Positions 17,774 to 27,757 of a DNA stretch of 64,000 bases are shown in pieces. The notes under the pieces are model-generated. The model was given only the letters and a program-made list of their open reading frames with translations, ran no database searches and had not been told where the DNA came from. Every line of letters begins with the position of its first letter. Within the stretch, counting starts at the first letter, position 1. Both the position numbers and the translations under genes were made by a program. Source of the DNA: Bacteroidota bacterium (GTDB lineage Bacteria > Bacteroidota > Bacteroidia > AKYH767-A > OLB10); assembly GCA_016709725.1 (NCBI GenBank), contig JADJMG010000005.1:99501-163500 (forward strand), read 5' to 3'.

Positions 17774-19093
17774 TTAACCTTCCTTACTCTTTTCTTTATT
17801 TCTAAAATAGATTACGATCGGAACACCACTTAACGGGAAGTTTTCACGCATTTTGTTTTCAATATAGCGCTTGTAAGATGTGCCAATGTATTGAGGCAAG
17901 TTAGAAAAGAATGCAAACGTTGGTGAAATTCCGGGAAGTTGAGTAATGTATTTTATACTGATACTTTTTCCCTTTACTGCTGGAGGTGGGTAATGATCCA
18001 CAAAAGGCAACATAATCTTATTCAATTTAGAAGTTGAAATTTTTGCCGTTTTATTTCTATAAACTTCTAAAGCTATTTCCAATGCTTTGTGTAATCGTTG
18101 CTTTGTTGTTGCCGAAGTGAACACGATGGGCACATCGGTAAATGGTGAAATGCGAGCACGTATTGCTTCTTCAACTTTCTTGGTCGTCAAGGTATCTTTC
18201 TCCACCAAATCCCACTTATTCACGAGTATCACCACTCCCTTTCTGTTTCTTTCACAGAGTGAAAAAATATTCAAATCTTGAGCAGTGATCCCTTGTGTTG
18301 CATCAATCATAAACAAACACACATCGGCTTCTTCGATAGCGCGAACAGAACGCATCACCGAATAAAACTCAATATCCTCACGCACATTTTTCTTTCTTCG
18401 CAGTCCTGCAGTATCAATCAACAAAAAATCAAATCCAAAACTGTTGAATCGCTTATAAATGGTATCGCGTGTGGTACCAGAAATATCAGTTACAATACTT
18501 CGCTCCTCTCCAATCAAAGAATTTAACAAAGATGATTTTCCAACATTCGGTTGACCGATAATGGCAATACGCGGAAGTTCTGGTTCAACTAAATCTTCAG
18601 GATAAAAGGCAGCAACCATCTCATCTAAAAGTTCGCCTGTACCGCCGCCGCTCATTGCTGAAAGTCCGAAAGGCTCACCCAATCCTAACGCATGAAATTC
18701 ATGAACATCATGAATACGAGCGGATGAATCTACTTTATTAGCAACTAAAAATATTTTTTTCTTTGATTTGCGCAATAGGTTTCCAACTTCTTTATCCATG
18801 TCCGTAAGTCCAACCGCAACATCAACCACAAATAAAATAATATTTGCTTCGTCAATAGCCAACTGCACTTGCTTCCGAATTTCCTTTTCGAAAATATCCT
18901 CTGACCCGATGATATAACCTCCCGTATCGATCACTGAATACGTGCGACCGATCCACTCTGCTTTTCCGTAATGACGATCACGTGTAACTCCTGAACTCTC
19001 GTCCACAATTGCTTTACGCGACTCCGTCAAACGATTAAATAGCGTTGATTTTCCTACATTGGGGCGACCCACAATGGCAACAATATTAGCCAT
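17774..19093 (-). CDS. der: Ribosome biogenesis GTPase Der (EngA)
   Basis: The 439-residue protein has two consecutive GTPase domains, which is unique to Der. The first has GRPNVGKSTLF, the switch II DTGGY and NKVD motifs; the second has GQPNVGKSSLL, DTAGLRRK and NKWDL. A C-terminal KH-like domain follows (from LNKIMLPFVDHYPPP). Der acts in assembly of the 50S subunit. It is 22 bp from era on the same strand, so the two GTPases are likely co-transcribed in the order era-der. Its end is convergent and adjacent to the patatin gene. Confidence 0.96.
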   Translation of the reverse strand: MANIVAIVGRPNVGKSTLFNRLTESRKAIVDESSGVTRDRHYGKAEWIGRTYSVIDTGGYIIGSEDIFEKEIRKQVQLAIDEANIILFVVDVAVGLTDMDKEVGNLLRKSKKKIFLVANKVDSSARIHDVHEFHALGLGEPFGLSAMSGGGTGELLDEMVAAFYPEDLVEPELPRIAIIGQPNVGKSSLLNSLIGEERSIVTDISGTTRDTIYKRFNSFGFDFLLIDTAGLRRKKNVREDIEFYSVMRSVRAIEEADVCLFMIDATQGITAQDLNIFSLCERNRKGVVILVNKWDLVEKDTLTTKKVEEAIRARISPFTDVPIVFTSATTKQRLHKALEIALEVYRNKTAKISTSKLNKIMLPFVDHYPPPAVKGKSISIKYITQLPGISPTFAFFSNLPQYIGTSYKRYIENKMRENFPLSGVPIVIYFRNKEKSKEG

Positions 19094-19115
19094 GGCTATA
19101 CTTTATTTTAAAACT

Positions 19116-19994
19116 TTATTCGTACCCGAAACGCTTCAACATTTTATCGTTGTCGCGCCAATCATCCGCTACCTTCACGGTGAATTCGATGTATACTTTT
19201 TTACTTATAAATTCTTCAATTAATTTTCTGGAATCAGTGCCCAATTTCTTCATGGCTGCTCCACCCTTCCCTAGCAAAATTCCTTTTTGTGATTCGCGAG
19301 CGCAATAAATGATCACACGAATGCGATCAATTTCCGGAGTCTCTTTATATTCTTCCACGAAAACTTCTACTGAGTATGGAATTTCTTTTTGGAACTGTTG
19401 TAATATCCTTCCACGAATAATTTCAGTAACAAAAAATCGAACATTTCGATCGCTGATATCTTCGTCCTTATCAAAATACGCTGGGCCTTCGGGAAGTGCG
19501 CTTACAATTTTTTCTTGCAACAATTCCACTTGAAATTTATGCAATGCTGAAATAGGAAGCACGATTGTTGGATTCAACACTTTTTTCCAATGCTCCACGG
19601 CTTCCATCACTTCTTCTTGGTTTCCCGTGTCTACTTTATTGATTAAAACATACAAGGGAACCAGCAAGCCTTGAAGTTTAAACAAGAGATCATCAGAAAT
19701 TGTACGATCTTTCAATTCGGTTACATAAAGCACTAAATCAGCGTCAGTTAATGTCTCATCTACCGCATGCAACATCCTTTCATGTAGCTTATAGGCAGGC
19801 TTCATAATTCCGGGTGTATCCGAAAAAACGATTTGATAATCGTCTCCATTCAAAATCGCCTTAATACGGTGACGTGTGGTTTGGGCCTTAGGCGTAACTA
19901 CAGATAAGTCTTGGCCCATCAATGCGTTAAGTAAAGTGCTCTTACCTACATTGGGCTTTCCAATAATGTTTACGAAACCTGATTTATGCAACAT
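19116..19994 (-). CDS. era: GTPase Era
   Basis: The product of about 292 residues has the Era GTPase domain (GKPNVGKSTLLNAL near the start, DTPGIMKPAY switch II, NKVDTG) and a C-terminal KH domain with GILLGKGGAAMKKLG, which binds the 3' end of 16S rRNA in 30S maturation. The frame is open further upstream to 20039, but Era proteins begin near MLHKSGFVNIIG, so ATG 19994 is chosen. It precedes der in transcription order. Confidence 0.95.
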   Translation of the reverse strand: MLHKSGFVNIIGKPNVGKSTLLNALMGQDLSVVTPKAQTTRHRIKAILNGDDYQIVFSDTPGIMKPAYKLHERMLHAVDETLTDADLVLYVTELKDRTISDDLLFKLQGLLVPLYVLINKVDTGNQEEVMEAVEHWKKVLNPTIVLPISALHKFQVELLQEKIVSALPEGPAYFDKDEDISDRNVRFFVTEIIRGRILQQFQKEIPYSVEVFVEEYKETPEIDRIRVIIYCARESQKGILLGKGGAAMKKLGTDSRKLIEEFISKKVYIEFTVKVADDWRDNDKMLKRFGYE

Positions 19995-20078
19995 GGGGGG
20001 CAAAGATAAGGAATTGAGGAATGATGAATAAATAATCATCTGATTATGTTTAATTTAGCGATTCAAATCAACATACAC

Positions 20079-21677
20079 ATGAAAAACAACTTTCTTCTTC
20101 CCTTGATAATCACATTAGTAGTATCAAGTAGCACAGTAAAGAGCCAAAATTCTTGGTCTCAAACTTATCCCATTGCCTCTTCATTAGGCGAAGAATTAAA
20201 CGATTTAGCGCATTTGCCAGGCAATGGCTTTATTGGAGTGGGCTCAATCGCGACAGACACCATCGGAAATCATGACATTTTACTCATGAGATGTGATCAA
20301 GGAGGAAACCTAGTTTGGTCTAAACAATTTAATGGGGGTAGTAATGAAGTAGGTGAATCCATCGATCTCTTTCCGACAGGAGGATTTGTAATTGGTTCTA
20401 CCAAATCAAACACTACTCAATCATCCGCTGAAGTGTTAATTACAAGGACAGATAGCATTGGAAATATCTTATGGACACAAAATTTTACTGCGAATGGATA
20501 CGATGTAGTGAAACAAGTAGGTGTACTCAGTGATGGGAAAATTATTGTTGCAGGATCCACTATATTTTGTCAAAATGCTTTCACCTGCGGATTTGGAATG
20601 TTGTTAGACAGTAACGGAGTAATCATATGGAGTCGTTCATTCGAAAAAGAATCAAATAATGAATTTCTTGATGTAATCAACACTTCCGACGGTGGGTTTT
20701 TATTTTCAGGATCTACATTCGATATTTTTTCAGGACAAAATGGATGGGCTGTTAAGACAGATGCTATGGGAGTTCTTACATGGTCGAATGCATTTGATTC
20801 CCCTTCACTAGATATTTTTTATAAAGCCACAGAAAATTTGAATCTGCAAAATTATGCTTTTGCTGGTGAAACTACTGTTGATGCTTTTTCCAATTCAGAT
20901 GCTTTGTTAGTCGTTTGTGATTATACTGGAGCTTATGTTATTGGTGGATCTGCAGGCGGTGTTGAGAATGACAGAGCCACAGGAATTCATGCTGGCGCTT
21001 TCGGTAATTTTATTATGACGGGACAAACCGATATTGATACTTTGTTCCAAACCTATGCGCAAGGACTTTCATTAGAAGTAGATATAGCAACAGGAAACAT
21101 TAACAACGCAGTGACTATTGGCGATCGCGTTTCAAATACATTTATTAAAAGTTCTGCTGTTGATAATCAAGGAATGATTTTACTGGGTGGATTTGGAAAT
21201 CAATTTAGCGGAAATAAAAATCAAACTTTTGCTATTCAAAAAAATAGTGTTCCCAATACGGTTTGCTTTGAAGATGGATTTACACAACTTACCACATTAC
21301 TCGCCCACACGGATAATTTCTTAGCAGATACCACAAGTATTGTTTATAGCTTTATGAGTTTGGGTTTGAATATCATTCCTGTTGCACAAGTTGATTCCTT
21401 CGTTTGCGGAACAACATCCCTAAACGAAAATACGAATCAGTCGAATATTACATTATTTCCAAATCCGTCGAATGGAAAATTCCAACTCAGTGGATTTAAC
21501 GGAAAAAGTGTTTTGATTAACGTATTTGATAATATGGGAAGGATTGTTTATTCGAAAAATAACATCACCTCCGATACGATCATAGATATAACCAATCAAT
21601 CGACTGGAATTTATTTAATTCAAATTACTGGAACCAATTTCAATCAAGCCATTCGGTATACGTTAATCAACGATTAA
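20079..21677 (+). CDS. Secreted protein with T9SS C-terminal sorting domain
   Basis: The product of about 532 residues has a signal peptide (MKNNFLLPLIITLVVSSSTV, cleavage near SQN). Several repeats of about 50 residues follow, of the type GNGFIGVGSIATDTIGNHDILLMRCDQ and GGFVIGSTKSN, resembling the SBBP or propeller-like repeats of Bacteroidota surface proteins. Residues from about 455 form a type A sorting domain, with ITLFPNPSNGKFQL, IVYSKN and GIYLIQITGTNFNQAIRY. That domain marks export by the type IX system and anchoring or release at the surface. The in-frame extension to 20046 has no signal peptide, so ATG 20079 is preferred. No partner is evident. Confidence 0.85.
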   Translation: MKNNFLLPLIITLVVSSSTVKSQNSWSQTYPIASSLGEELNDLAHLPGNGFIGVGSIATDTIGNHDILLMRCDQGGNLVWSKQFNGGSNEVGESIDLFPTGGFVIGSTKSNTTQSSAEVLITRTDSIGNILWTQNFTANGYDVVKQVGVLSDGKIIVAGSTIFCQNAFTCGFGMLLDSNGVIIWSRSFEKESNNEFLDVINTSDGGFLFSGSTFDIFSGQNGWAVKTDAMGVLTWSNAFDSPSLDIFYKATENLNLQNYAFAGETTVDAFSNSDALLVVCDYTGAYVIGGSAGGVENDRATGIHAGAFGNFIMTGQTDIDTLFQTYAQGLSLEVDIATGNINNAVTIGDRVSNTFIKSSAVDNQGMILLGGFGNQFSGNKNQTFAIQKNSVPNTVCFEDGFTQLTTLLAHTDNFLADTTSIVYSFMSLGLNIIPVAQVDSFVCGTTSLNENTNQSNITLFPNPSNGKFQLSGFNGKSVLINVFDNMGRIVYSKNNITSDTIIDITNQSTGIYLIQITGTNFNQAIRYTLIND

Positions 21678-21728
21678 ACACTATTCACTAACAGATTGGA
21701 TTATTGATTCAAAGCGCAGCCCTTTGCG

Positions 21729-21746
21729 TCCCGATAGCTATCGGGA
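21729..21746. repeat. Dispersed palindrome core (copy 3)
   Basis: TCCCGATAGCTATCGGGA, a perfect 18-bp palindrome, is the collapsed form of the longer elements at 3853 and 5730. Confidence 0.6.
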
Positions 21747-21965
21747 TTGCGCCTTTGCGAGAAAATTTAGCGAGAAGAACTCTGCGCCCTGCACCTCGAG
21801 AAAATTAGCGTCAATTAGTTGCTGCGAAGCTCTCAGCAAGTTTTCTCGCAAAGGCGCTAAGGCGCTAAGGCTGCGCTCAGCAAAATTTTCTCGCAAAGGC
21901 GCTAAGGCTGCGCTCAGCAAAATTTTCTCGCAAAGGCGCAGAGGCGCTAAGGCTGCGCTAAGAAA
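21747..21965. repeat. Direct repeat array, unit AAATTTTCTCGCAAAGGCGC plus GCTAAGGCTGCGCTCAG
   Basis: At least three near-exact copies lie at 21840-21960, and more degenerate copies upstream. Units vary in how many GCGCTAAG blocks they contain. The open frames across it give arginine, lysine and alanine-rich repeats (FSRKGAKA) that I regard as non-coding. Confidence 0.65.
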
Positions 21966-21978
21966 TGTAGAACAACAA

Positions 21979-23719
21979 TTAAAAATAATTCACTAATCCA
22001 AAGTGGATTTTTGCGGCTTTAAATTCGATGGGACTATCCTGTTGACTTCCGAGTGCATAATTGAAAGAAAAAATTCCGAGTTTGGTGTCGAAAGTTATAC
22101 CGGCACCAAATCCATAAGGAGTATCTCTCAATATTGTTTCACGTCCTTTATTCTCGAACCAAGCTTGATTATAGAAAAGCAAGAGGTAAGAATTCGTTTC
22201 TAAAATAAATCGATATTCTATTTTCCCAATTCCGTAGGTAGAGGCTAACAAAGAAGCTTCATCAAACCCACGCAATGTTTTAAGTCCACCGAAGCGATAC
22301 ATCTCATTACTAAAAATATTTTCACTTTCTAACCACGCTCCCATCCCACCAATATTAATTACACTTCGATTAAAAACGGGAATATAAAAATCAAAAATTA
22401 TTTCAGCTTTGTACTGCGTGTTTTTTAAGTTGATACTATCGTAAACTGCTTTGTTAATTTTCGAATTCCTTTTAATCTCTCGCAATCCAGCACCGCCATT
22501 GACATCAACAGAAAATCCTTTCCGCGGATTGAGTCGGTAATCGAGTTGTTGAAATTGGAATCCCAACCCGAAAGTATTGGTCCCTACGTCGGCAAAAGGA
22601 GGCAAGGTAGTTACATTCTCATAGCCCTTAGTAGAAATCAAACTACTCGTTTTTCGCCCCAGAAAAAATCGAACTGAATTATTTCCACTTAGGAAATATC
22701 GAAATCCAATTTGTCGATTTAATTCGAGGAAGATAGAATCTCTTTTAAATAAAGTCAAGTCCCCTTCTACACCCACTGGTAATGAAAATAAAAAGGGATA
22801 GGAAAATTTCACTTTTAAATCTTGTGATCTTGGTAATGGATTGCTCCAATTCAAATCGAACAACTCTGCTCTTCCAAAAGAATTCAATAAACGCAATCGC
22901 ACATCTCCAGTCAAAAAAACTTTACCAGGATTTGCATTATCGGGTTGCACGCCGATGACACCATTGAATTGACTTGCTTTTTTTTTCCTGTAGATACAAC
23001 ACAGGACGAGCCCCATCTTTAGTAAATTCAATTTCAAAGGATCGTGCTTCCGATAAAAAAGGAATTTCTTTTAATCGAATGGAAACTTTTCGTAAGATGG
23101 ATTCATCGAAAACAGAACCTGGTTGAATCCTTAAATAATTATATAAGTAAGCTGGCGATATTTTTACTGTGCCTTTGATGAGTGCAGTATCTAAGAGAAC
23201 TAAATTTCCTTTATCAACAACTAAACTCGCTTTTAATTTTCCTTGTTCCACAACAATGCTATCCAATTTTACAGAGGCAAAAGGATATCCATTGTTGGTA
23301 CTGAAATTTAAAATATTACTCGTTGTCTTTGCATAAACAGCTGGAGAAAATATTTTATTCGGATACAATCGACCACCATCCGATAACAAATAATCATCTT
23401 CTTGAGGAGTTCTAATTTCTACAATTTTATAGATCGGACCTACATACCACCAAGCTACTTTTCCATTTACTTGACTAACACTATCCAACCGCGCTTCTAA
23501 ATAACCCGACTCTTGAAATCCCATTAAACTTTTTCGCAATTGACTTACGATTGTTAATGAATCCTTGCTATTCTTTGACGATTTAGCATAGTTTGAAAAT
23601 GCTTTCTCCAACACATTCTTTTGATCCATCTCCATCGATTGAAAAGACAAAATGGATTGAGCCGATCCATCTGCAAAAAACAAAAGCACTAAGACAACGA
23701 TGAAAAAATATTTTTTCAT
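21979..23719 (-). CDS. Omp85-type outer-membrane protein (POTRA and beta-barrel), frameshifted
   Basis: The first frame (signal peptide MKKYFFIVVLVLLFFADGSAQ, then POTRA-like strands including SFEIEFTKDGARPVLYL) runs into the second, which contains a barrel region of about 330 residues with GFSVDVNGGAGLREI and a terminal KIHFGLVNYF. The break is a run of nine T on the plus strand at 22978-22986; with eight, the joined reading is LQEKKASQFNGVIGVQ. The restored protein is about 578 residues. The combination resembles BamA/TamA-like Bacteroidota proteins with short POTRA arrays, but the substrate is unknown. The start at 23719 is preferred because it begins the signal peptide. Confidence 0.78.
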
Positions 23720-23757
23720 ATTACATATCAGCATAAAAACAGATTGCAACCTCATCG

Positions 23758-24479
23758 CTATTTCTCCGAATTAAGATTCCATTGAATTGGCGATTTCCCC
23801 ATCGACAACAAATAATCATTCGTCTTCGAAAAGTGTTTACAGTTTTTAAATCCACCGCGTGCTAAGGGAGATGGATGTGGTGCTTCTAAAACCAAATGGC
23901 GCGAGCGATCAATTTTTTGACCTTTCTTTTGAGCATAATTTCCCCAAAGCAAGAACACAATTCCATCCAACTCATCCGAAATTTTTTGGATGATTGCATC
24001 GGTAAACTGTTCCCACCCTTTCCCTTGATGGGAACCTGCTGCGTGAGCTCGTACTGTTAAGGGTAGCATTTAACAAGAGAACTCCTTGTTGCGCCCAAGA
24101 CTCTAGATTACCATGGGCTGGAATTTCAAAACCGAGATCTTCCTTTAGCTCCTTAAAAATATTTACGAGTGAAGGTGGTTTTCCGAACTCCATCAGCCAC
24201 CGAAAAACACAGTCCATTCGCCTGACCTTCACCATGATATGGATCTTGCCCAAGGATTACCACTTTAATTTTGTTAAAAGGTGTACTATTAAATGCAGCA
24301 AAGATTAGGTTATTGGGAGGAAAAATCACCTGTTCACGATCAAATTCTTCACTTAAAAACCGAATCAAGGAAATGTAATATTCTTTGGAAGATTCCTCGA
24401 GAAACGTACTTTCCCATGTCTTTTCAACCAAAAATGCTTTCATATTTAGAGAAAGCGATGGAGAAATAGGCGTTGTCAT
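23758..24479 (-). CDS. ung: Uracil-DNA glycosylase, two frameshifts
   Basis: Three open frames read as one family 1 uracil-DNA glycosylase, which removes uracil from DNA in base excision repair. The first has VVILGQDPYHGEGQANGLCFSV, containing the water-activating Asp. The second has PPSLVNIFKELKEDLG and GVLLLNATL. The third has TVRAHAAGSHQGKGWE and HPSPLA, with the leucine-loop motif. Removing one T at 24179-24182 and one T at 24057-24058 joins them. The length, about 240 residues, is normal. Two one-base insertions in a highly conserved enzyme point to sequence error. Confidence 0.85.
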
Positions 24480-24679
24480 GTGTCGAAATTAGCTTCTTTA
24501 ACGAAATTCTCCGAAAAAAAATGTGGAAACCATTAAAAATCAAAAAAATGAATAATAAATAACAAATAGAGCGTGTTTACGTTTTATTAACTATTCAGCC
24601 TTATAAGATTTTTAAATAATTACCGATAATAGCATAAAAATTAGTTTATTTTGCAGAACATTGATAATACAAAATAGAA

Positions 24680-24805
24680 ATGCGTCAAAAATTAGCCTTC
24701 TTCATCCTTGGTGTCCTCTTTATTGCAGTAGCATCATGCAAGACAAAAGAAAGATGTCCTGCTTACGGTCAACATATTAAGGCACAAGAGCACCGTCCAT
24801 CTTAG
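24680..24805 (+). CDS. Very small lipoprotein with a CPAYG motif (41 residues)
   Basis: The open frame begins ATG at 24680 and ends TAG at 24803-24805, too short for most gene calls. It encodes MRQKLAFFILGVLFIAVASC followed by KTKERCPAYG and QHIKAQEHRPS. The first 20 residues are a clear lipoprotein signal with lipobox VASC. The mature peptide has only 22 residues, including a second cysteine in CPAYG. I recall similar tiny lipoproteins with CPAY in Bacteroidota, but I know no function. It stands alone with about 200 bp upstream and about 590 bp downstream free of genes. Confidence 0.6.
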   Translation: MRQKLAFFILGVLFIAVASCKTKERCPAYGQHIKAQEHRPS

Positions 24806-24993
24806 AATTTACGCTCCTGTTTGAGTTCATTATGATCTCATTCTATTCATCCTATTATCCTTTTCCATCTATTTTTATTTGCATAGTCTGACTTAGCTTT
24901 TTTATAAACTACTATTCCCTTTCTCTCCCACTCTCCCCTCGACAAGCTCAGGGAGCACTTCGCTCTCTCCAATGTCATTTTGTTAATGAATTT

Positions 24994-25010
24994 TGACCCA
25001 GAATGGGTCA
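24994..25010. repeat. REP-like hairpin 1 with AATGTTTATAG flank
   Basis: TGACCCA-gaa-TGGGTCA is a perfect inverted repeat with a 3-nt loop. It is directly followed by AATGTTTATAG. Confidence 0.65.
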
Positions 25011-25043
25011 AATGTTTATAGAGAAATGTGGTTTGTTGTTGTT

Positions 25044-25060
25044 CGACCCCTTCGGGGTCG
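25044..25060. repeat. REP-like hairpin 2 with TATGTTTATT flank
   Basis: CGACCCC-ttc-GGGGTCG is a perfect inverted repeat with a 3-nt loop. It is followed by TATGTTTATT, close to the flank of hairpin 1. Confidence 0.65.
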
Positions 25061-25095
25061 TATGTTTATTATTTGGTCTTTTTCTATAAACATGT

Positions 25096-25110
25096 GATGC
25101 CTTCGGCATC
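25096..25110. repeat. REP-like hairpin 3, inverted relative to 1 and 2
   Basis: GATGCC-ttc-GGCATC is preceded by TTCTATAAACATGT, the reverse complement of the ATGTTTATAG flank of hairpin 1. So it is the same unit in the other orientation. Confidence 0.6.
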
Positions 25111-25399
25111 TTGCAGCTTAGCTTTATGACATTGCGCTAGCCATCTCTACTACTCCTCGCGATACTTCGCGATCTCCTACTCTCCCATCTCCCACTCCAA
25201 CTTGTTTCGCTCTATAGCATTGCCTACTTTTGCCCCACTGAATACAATCAGCAAATAATAATTACATCTTAATTTTGTTTCGTTATCCATCTCCATGAAA
25301 AAACAAATCGTTTTTCCTTGGCTTTGAAAATCCCGCAATGCTGCTGGACAGGTTTGAAAACGAAGCATTAGAAAAATAATACAAGGTTGAAAATACAAG

Positions 25400-26778
25400 A
25401 TGGAATTAGAAGTTGAAAAGCAAGAGATCAAACGGTTTTTAAGTTTAAAAGACCACGACCAGCTGGAGGCTTTCCTAGAAGGTTGGTCTGCGCAGGATCT
25501 TGCTATGCTCATTCAAGATCTTGAACCTGCTGATCAAGCGATGATTTTTTCGGCTGTTGATCGAGAACAAGCTTATGAAACTTTTGAATTATTAGATTTA
25601 AATGATCAGGTTGTTTTAATTGGTGTTTTGCGAAATCGTCAACTTCAGTTAATTCTGAATGATATGTCGGCGGATAATCGAACCGCATTACTTGAACAAT
25701 TAGAAACCGATCAACTCAACAAACTTCTTACCCTCCTCACGCAAAAAGAAAGAAGAGTTGCTTTATCCCTTTTAGGATACCCAGAAGATTCCATCGGACG
25801 TTTGATGACGCCCGATTATGTTACTGTAAAAAGTAATTGGACCGTGCGCGAAGCATTGGATCATATTCGAAAAGTGGGAGAGAAAAGTGAGACGTTAGAT
25901 GTGATTTACATTGTTGATGATACAGGATATCTCATTGATGATATTCGCTTAGGTGAAATATTATTAGCAGAAGATCATATTTTAATTCATGATATTTTAG
26001 ATGGATCATTCTCCTCTTTACTTGTAACCGATGATGAAGAGGTTGCGGTAAGAGCTTTCTCGAATACCACTCGAGTAGCGATGCCGGTAACGGATGCTGG
26101 AGGATTGCTGTTAGGAATCATCACCGTCGATGACATCTTAGAACTTGCTAAAAAGAAGATACAGAAGATATTCAAAAATTAGGTGCGGTAGAAGCGCTTG
26201 AAGATCCGTATATGGATGTTGGCATTATGGAGATGTTGCGCAAACGTGCTCCTTGGCTCGTTGTACTTTTTGTTGGAGAACTTTTCACAGCTTCTGCAAT
26301 GGGATTCTTTGAACATGAAATTGCAAAAGCCGTAGTACTTGCATTATTTATTCCGTTGATTGTTTCAAGCGGCGGGAACAGCGGATCACAAGCATCGACT
26401 TTGATTATTCGTGCACTTGCCTTGGGTGAAATTAAAATTAACGATTGGTGGCGAATTATGAAGCGTGAAATTATTACGGGCATCATGCTCGGATTAATTC
26501 TCGGAGTATTGGGATTTGCTCGCGTAGGCGCATGGAATTTCTTTACAGGTATGTACGGTGAACATTGGTTTGCGATTGGCTCTACCATTGGATTTTCGCT
26601 CATGCTCGTTGTGCTGTGGGGTTCGGTGATGGGATCCATGATGCCTTTACTTTTAAAACATTTAGGTGCCGATCCTGCAACGTCATCTGCACCCTTCATT
26701 GCCACATTGGTTGACGTTACCGGACTCATCATTTACTTTAGTATTGCTGCGGCATTGTTAAAAGGATCCTTGCTATAA
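25400..26778 (+). CDS. mgtE: Magnesium transporter MgtE, frameshifted
   Basis: The gene encodes an inner-membrane Mg2+ channel with an N-terminal magnesium-sensing domain. The first frame holds the superhelical N domain (residues 1-130) and a pair of CBS domains (VTVKSNWTVREALDHIRK, ITVDDILELAKK). The second begins with the plug-helix region (LEDPYMDVGIMEMLRKRAPWL) and holds five hydrophobic helices with SSGGNSGSQASTLIIRALALGEI, the conserved pore motif. Adding one A to the run at 26150-26154 joins them as LAKKEDTEDIQKLGAVEALEDPY. Total length about 460 residues is normal. Mg2+ itself gates the protein through the N and CBS domains; no riboswitch is visible upstream. Confidence 0.88.
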
Positions 26779-26806
26779 ATTTTGTGAAAGATGTAACACT
26801 GGCTCT

Positions 26807-27757
26807 ATGACAAAATCCATTCTTCTCATCGACACCTTGCATCCTCAATTTATTAAGACGATTGAAGCGGCCGGCATTTCCATTCGAGAAGGATATCATT
26901 TAAGCAAGGAAGAAGTTCTCCAAGAAATTCATCTTCATCAAGGCATAGCCATTCGAAGTCGATTTGCTATTGATGCTGATTTTATTGAAAAAGCAACAAC
27001 CCTAAAGTGTATTGGTCGAGCGGGAGCAGGAATGGAGAACATTGATTTAATCGCAGCACAAAAAGCAATGATCATTTGTGTAAATGCACCCGAAGGAAAT
27101 CGCACTGCGGTTGGAGAACATGCCTTGGGAATGTTGTTGATGCTCTTCAATAATCTCTTGCGCGCCGACAAAGAAGTACGACAAGGATTTTGGAGAAGAG
27201 AAGAAAATAGAGGCGTTGAATTAGCAGGTAAAACCATTGGCATTATCGGTTTTGGGCAGATGGGCAAATCGTTTGCGGAAAAATTGCGCGGCTTTGATGT
27301 TAAAATAATTGCGTTAGATCCCTACATAAAAATCGACACGAATGAATTTCCATATGTTGAACAATGTTCCGAAAAAGTTTTTTTTGAAACTTGTGATGTA
27401 GTGAGCTTGCATATACCACTCACCGCAGAAACTAAGTATATGGTGAATGCAGCATTGATACAACGTTTCGCAAAACCCATTTGGTTCATCAATACAGCAA
27501 GAGGAAAAAATGTTGATACCCAAGCGTTGGTAGATGGACTTAAAAGCGGAAAAATAATTGGCGCTGCTTTGGATGTACTCGAATACGAAACACTCAGCTT
27601 CGAACACATCGACAAAGATAATTTACCCGCGCCCTTTCAAGAACTGTGTGTGATGGAACAAGTGGTACTCTCTCCACATATTGCAGGATGGACGCATGAG
27701 TCGAATGAAAAGATTGCGAGAATTTTGGCAGAGAAGATGATAAAAATTTTAATTTGA
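26807..27757 (+). CDS. D-isomer 2-hydroxyacid dehydrogenase, phosphoglycerate dehydrogenase-like
   Basis: The 316-residue NAD-dependent dehydrogenase has the family order: an N-terminal catalytic region (AIRSRFAIDADF), an NAD-binding motif GKTIGIIGFGQMGKSFAEKL near residue 143, then INTARGKNVDTQAL (Arg), ALDVLEYE (Glu) and LSPHIAGWTHES (His), which form the catalytic residues. The substrate range cannot be read; SerA-like 3-phosphoglycerate oxidation is the closest guess because the sequence is of the phosphoglycerate dehydrogenase type. It lacks an ACT domain. It follows mgtE by 28 bp. Its last bases lie in one arm of a 23-bp inverted repeat. Confidence 0.85.
   Translation: MTKSILLIDTLHPQFIKTIEAAGISIREGYHLSKEEVLQEIHLHQGIAIRSRFAIDADFIEKATTLKCIGRAGAGMENIDLIAAQKAMIICVNAPEGNRTAVGEHALGMLLMLFNNLLRADKEVRQGFWRREENRGVELAGKTIGIIGFGQMGKSFAEKLRGFDVKIIALDPYIKIDTNEFPYVEQCSEKVFFETCDVVSLHIPLTAETKYMVNAALIQRFAKPIWFINTARGKNVDTQALVDGLKSGKIIGAALDVLEYETLSFEHIDKDNLPAPFQELCVMEQVVLSPHIAGWTHESNEKIARILAEKMIKILI

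Larger units (their letters stand above)
24806..25399. other. 594-bp gene-free region with several hairpin repeats
   Basis: No convincing coding gene is present. The region carries a pyrimidine-rich stretch with CCTCGACAAGCTCAGG (shared with 52910-53100), three REP-like hairpins between 24994 and 25110, and a second stretch of ctcctactctccc repeats. The longest minus-strand open frame (25177-25512) overlaps mgtE and has no family features. Confidence 0.6.

Noticed and set aside
21840..21960. Possible CRISPR array
   Set aside because: The repeats are adjacent, vary in length and lack unique spacers; no cas genes are near.
21724..21996. Open frames rich in FSRKGAKA on both strands
   Set aside because: They are translations of the CTCGCAAAGGCGC repeat; the composition follows the DNA repeat and has no family features.
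25177..25512. Minus-strand open frame overlapping the mgtE start
   Set aside because: It runs antisense into a conserved gene and has no recognisable features.
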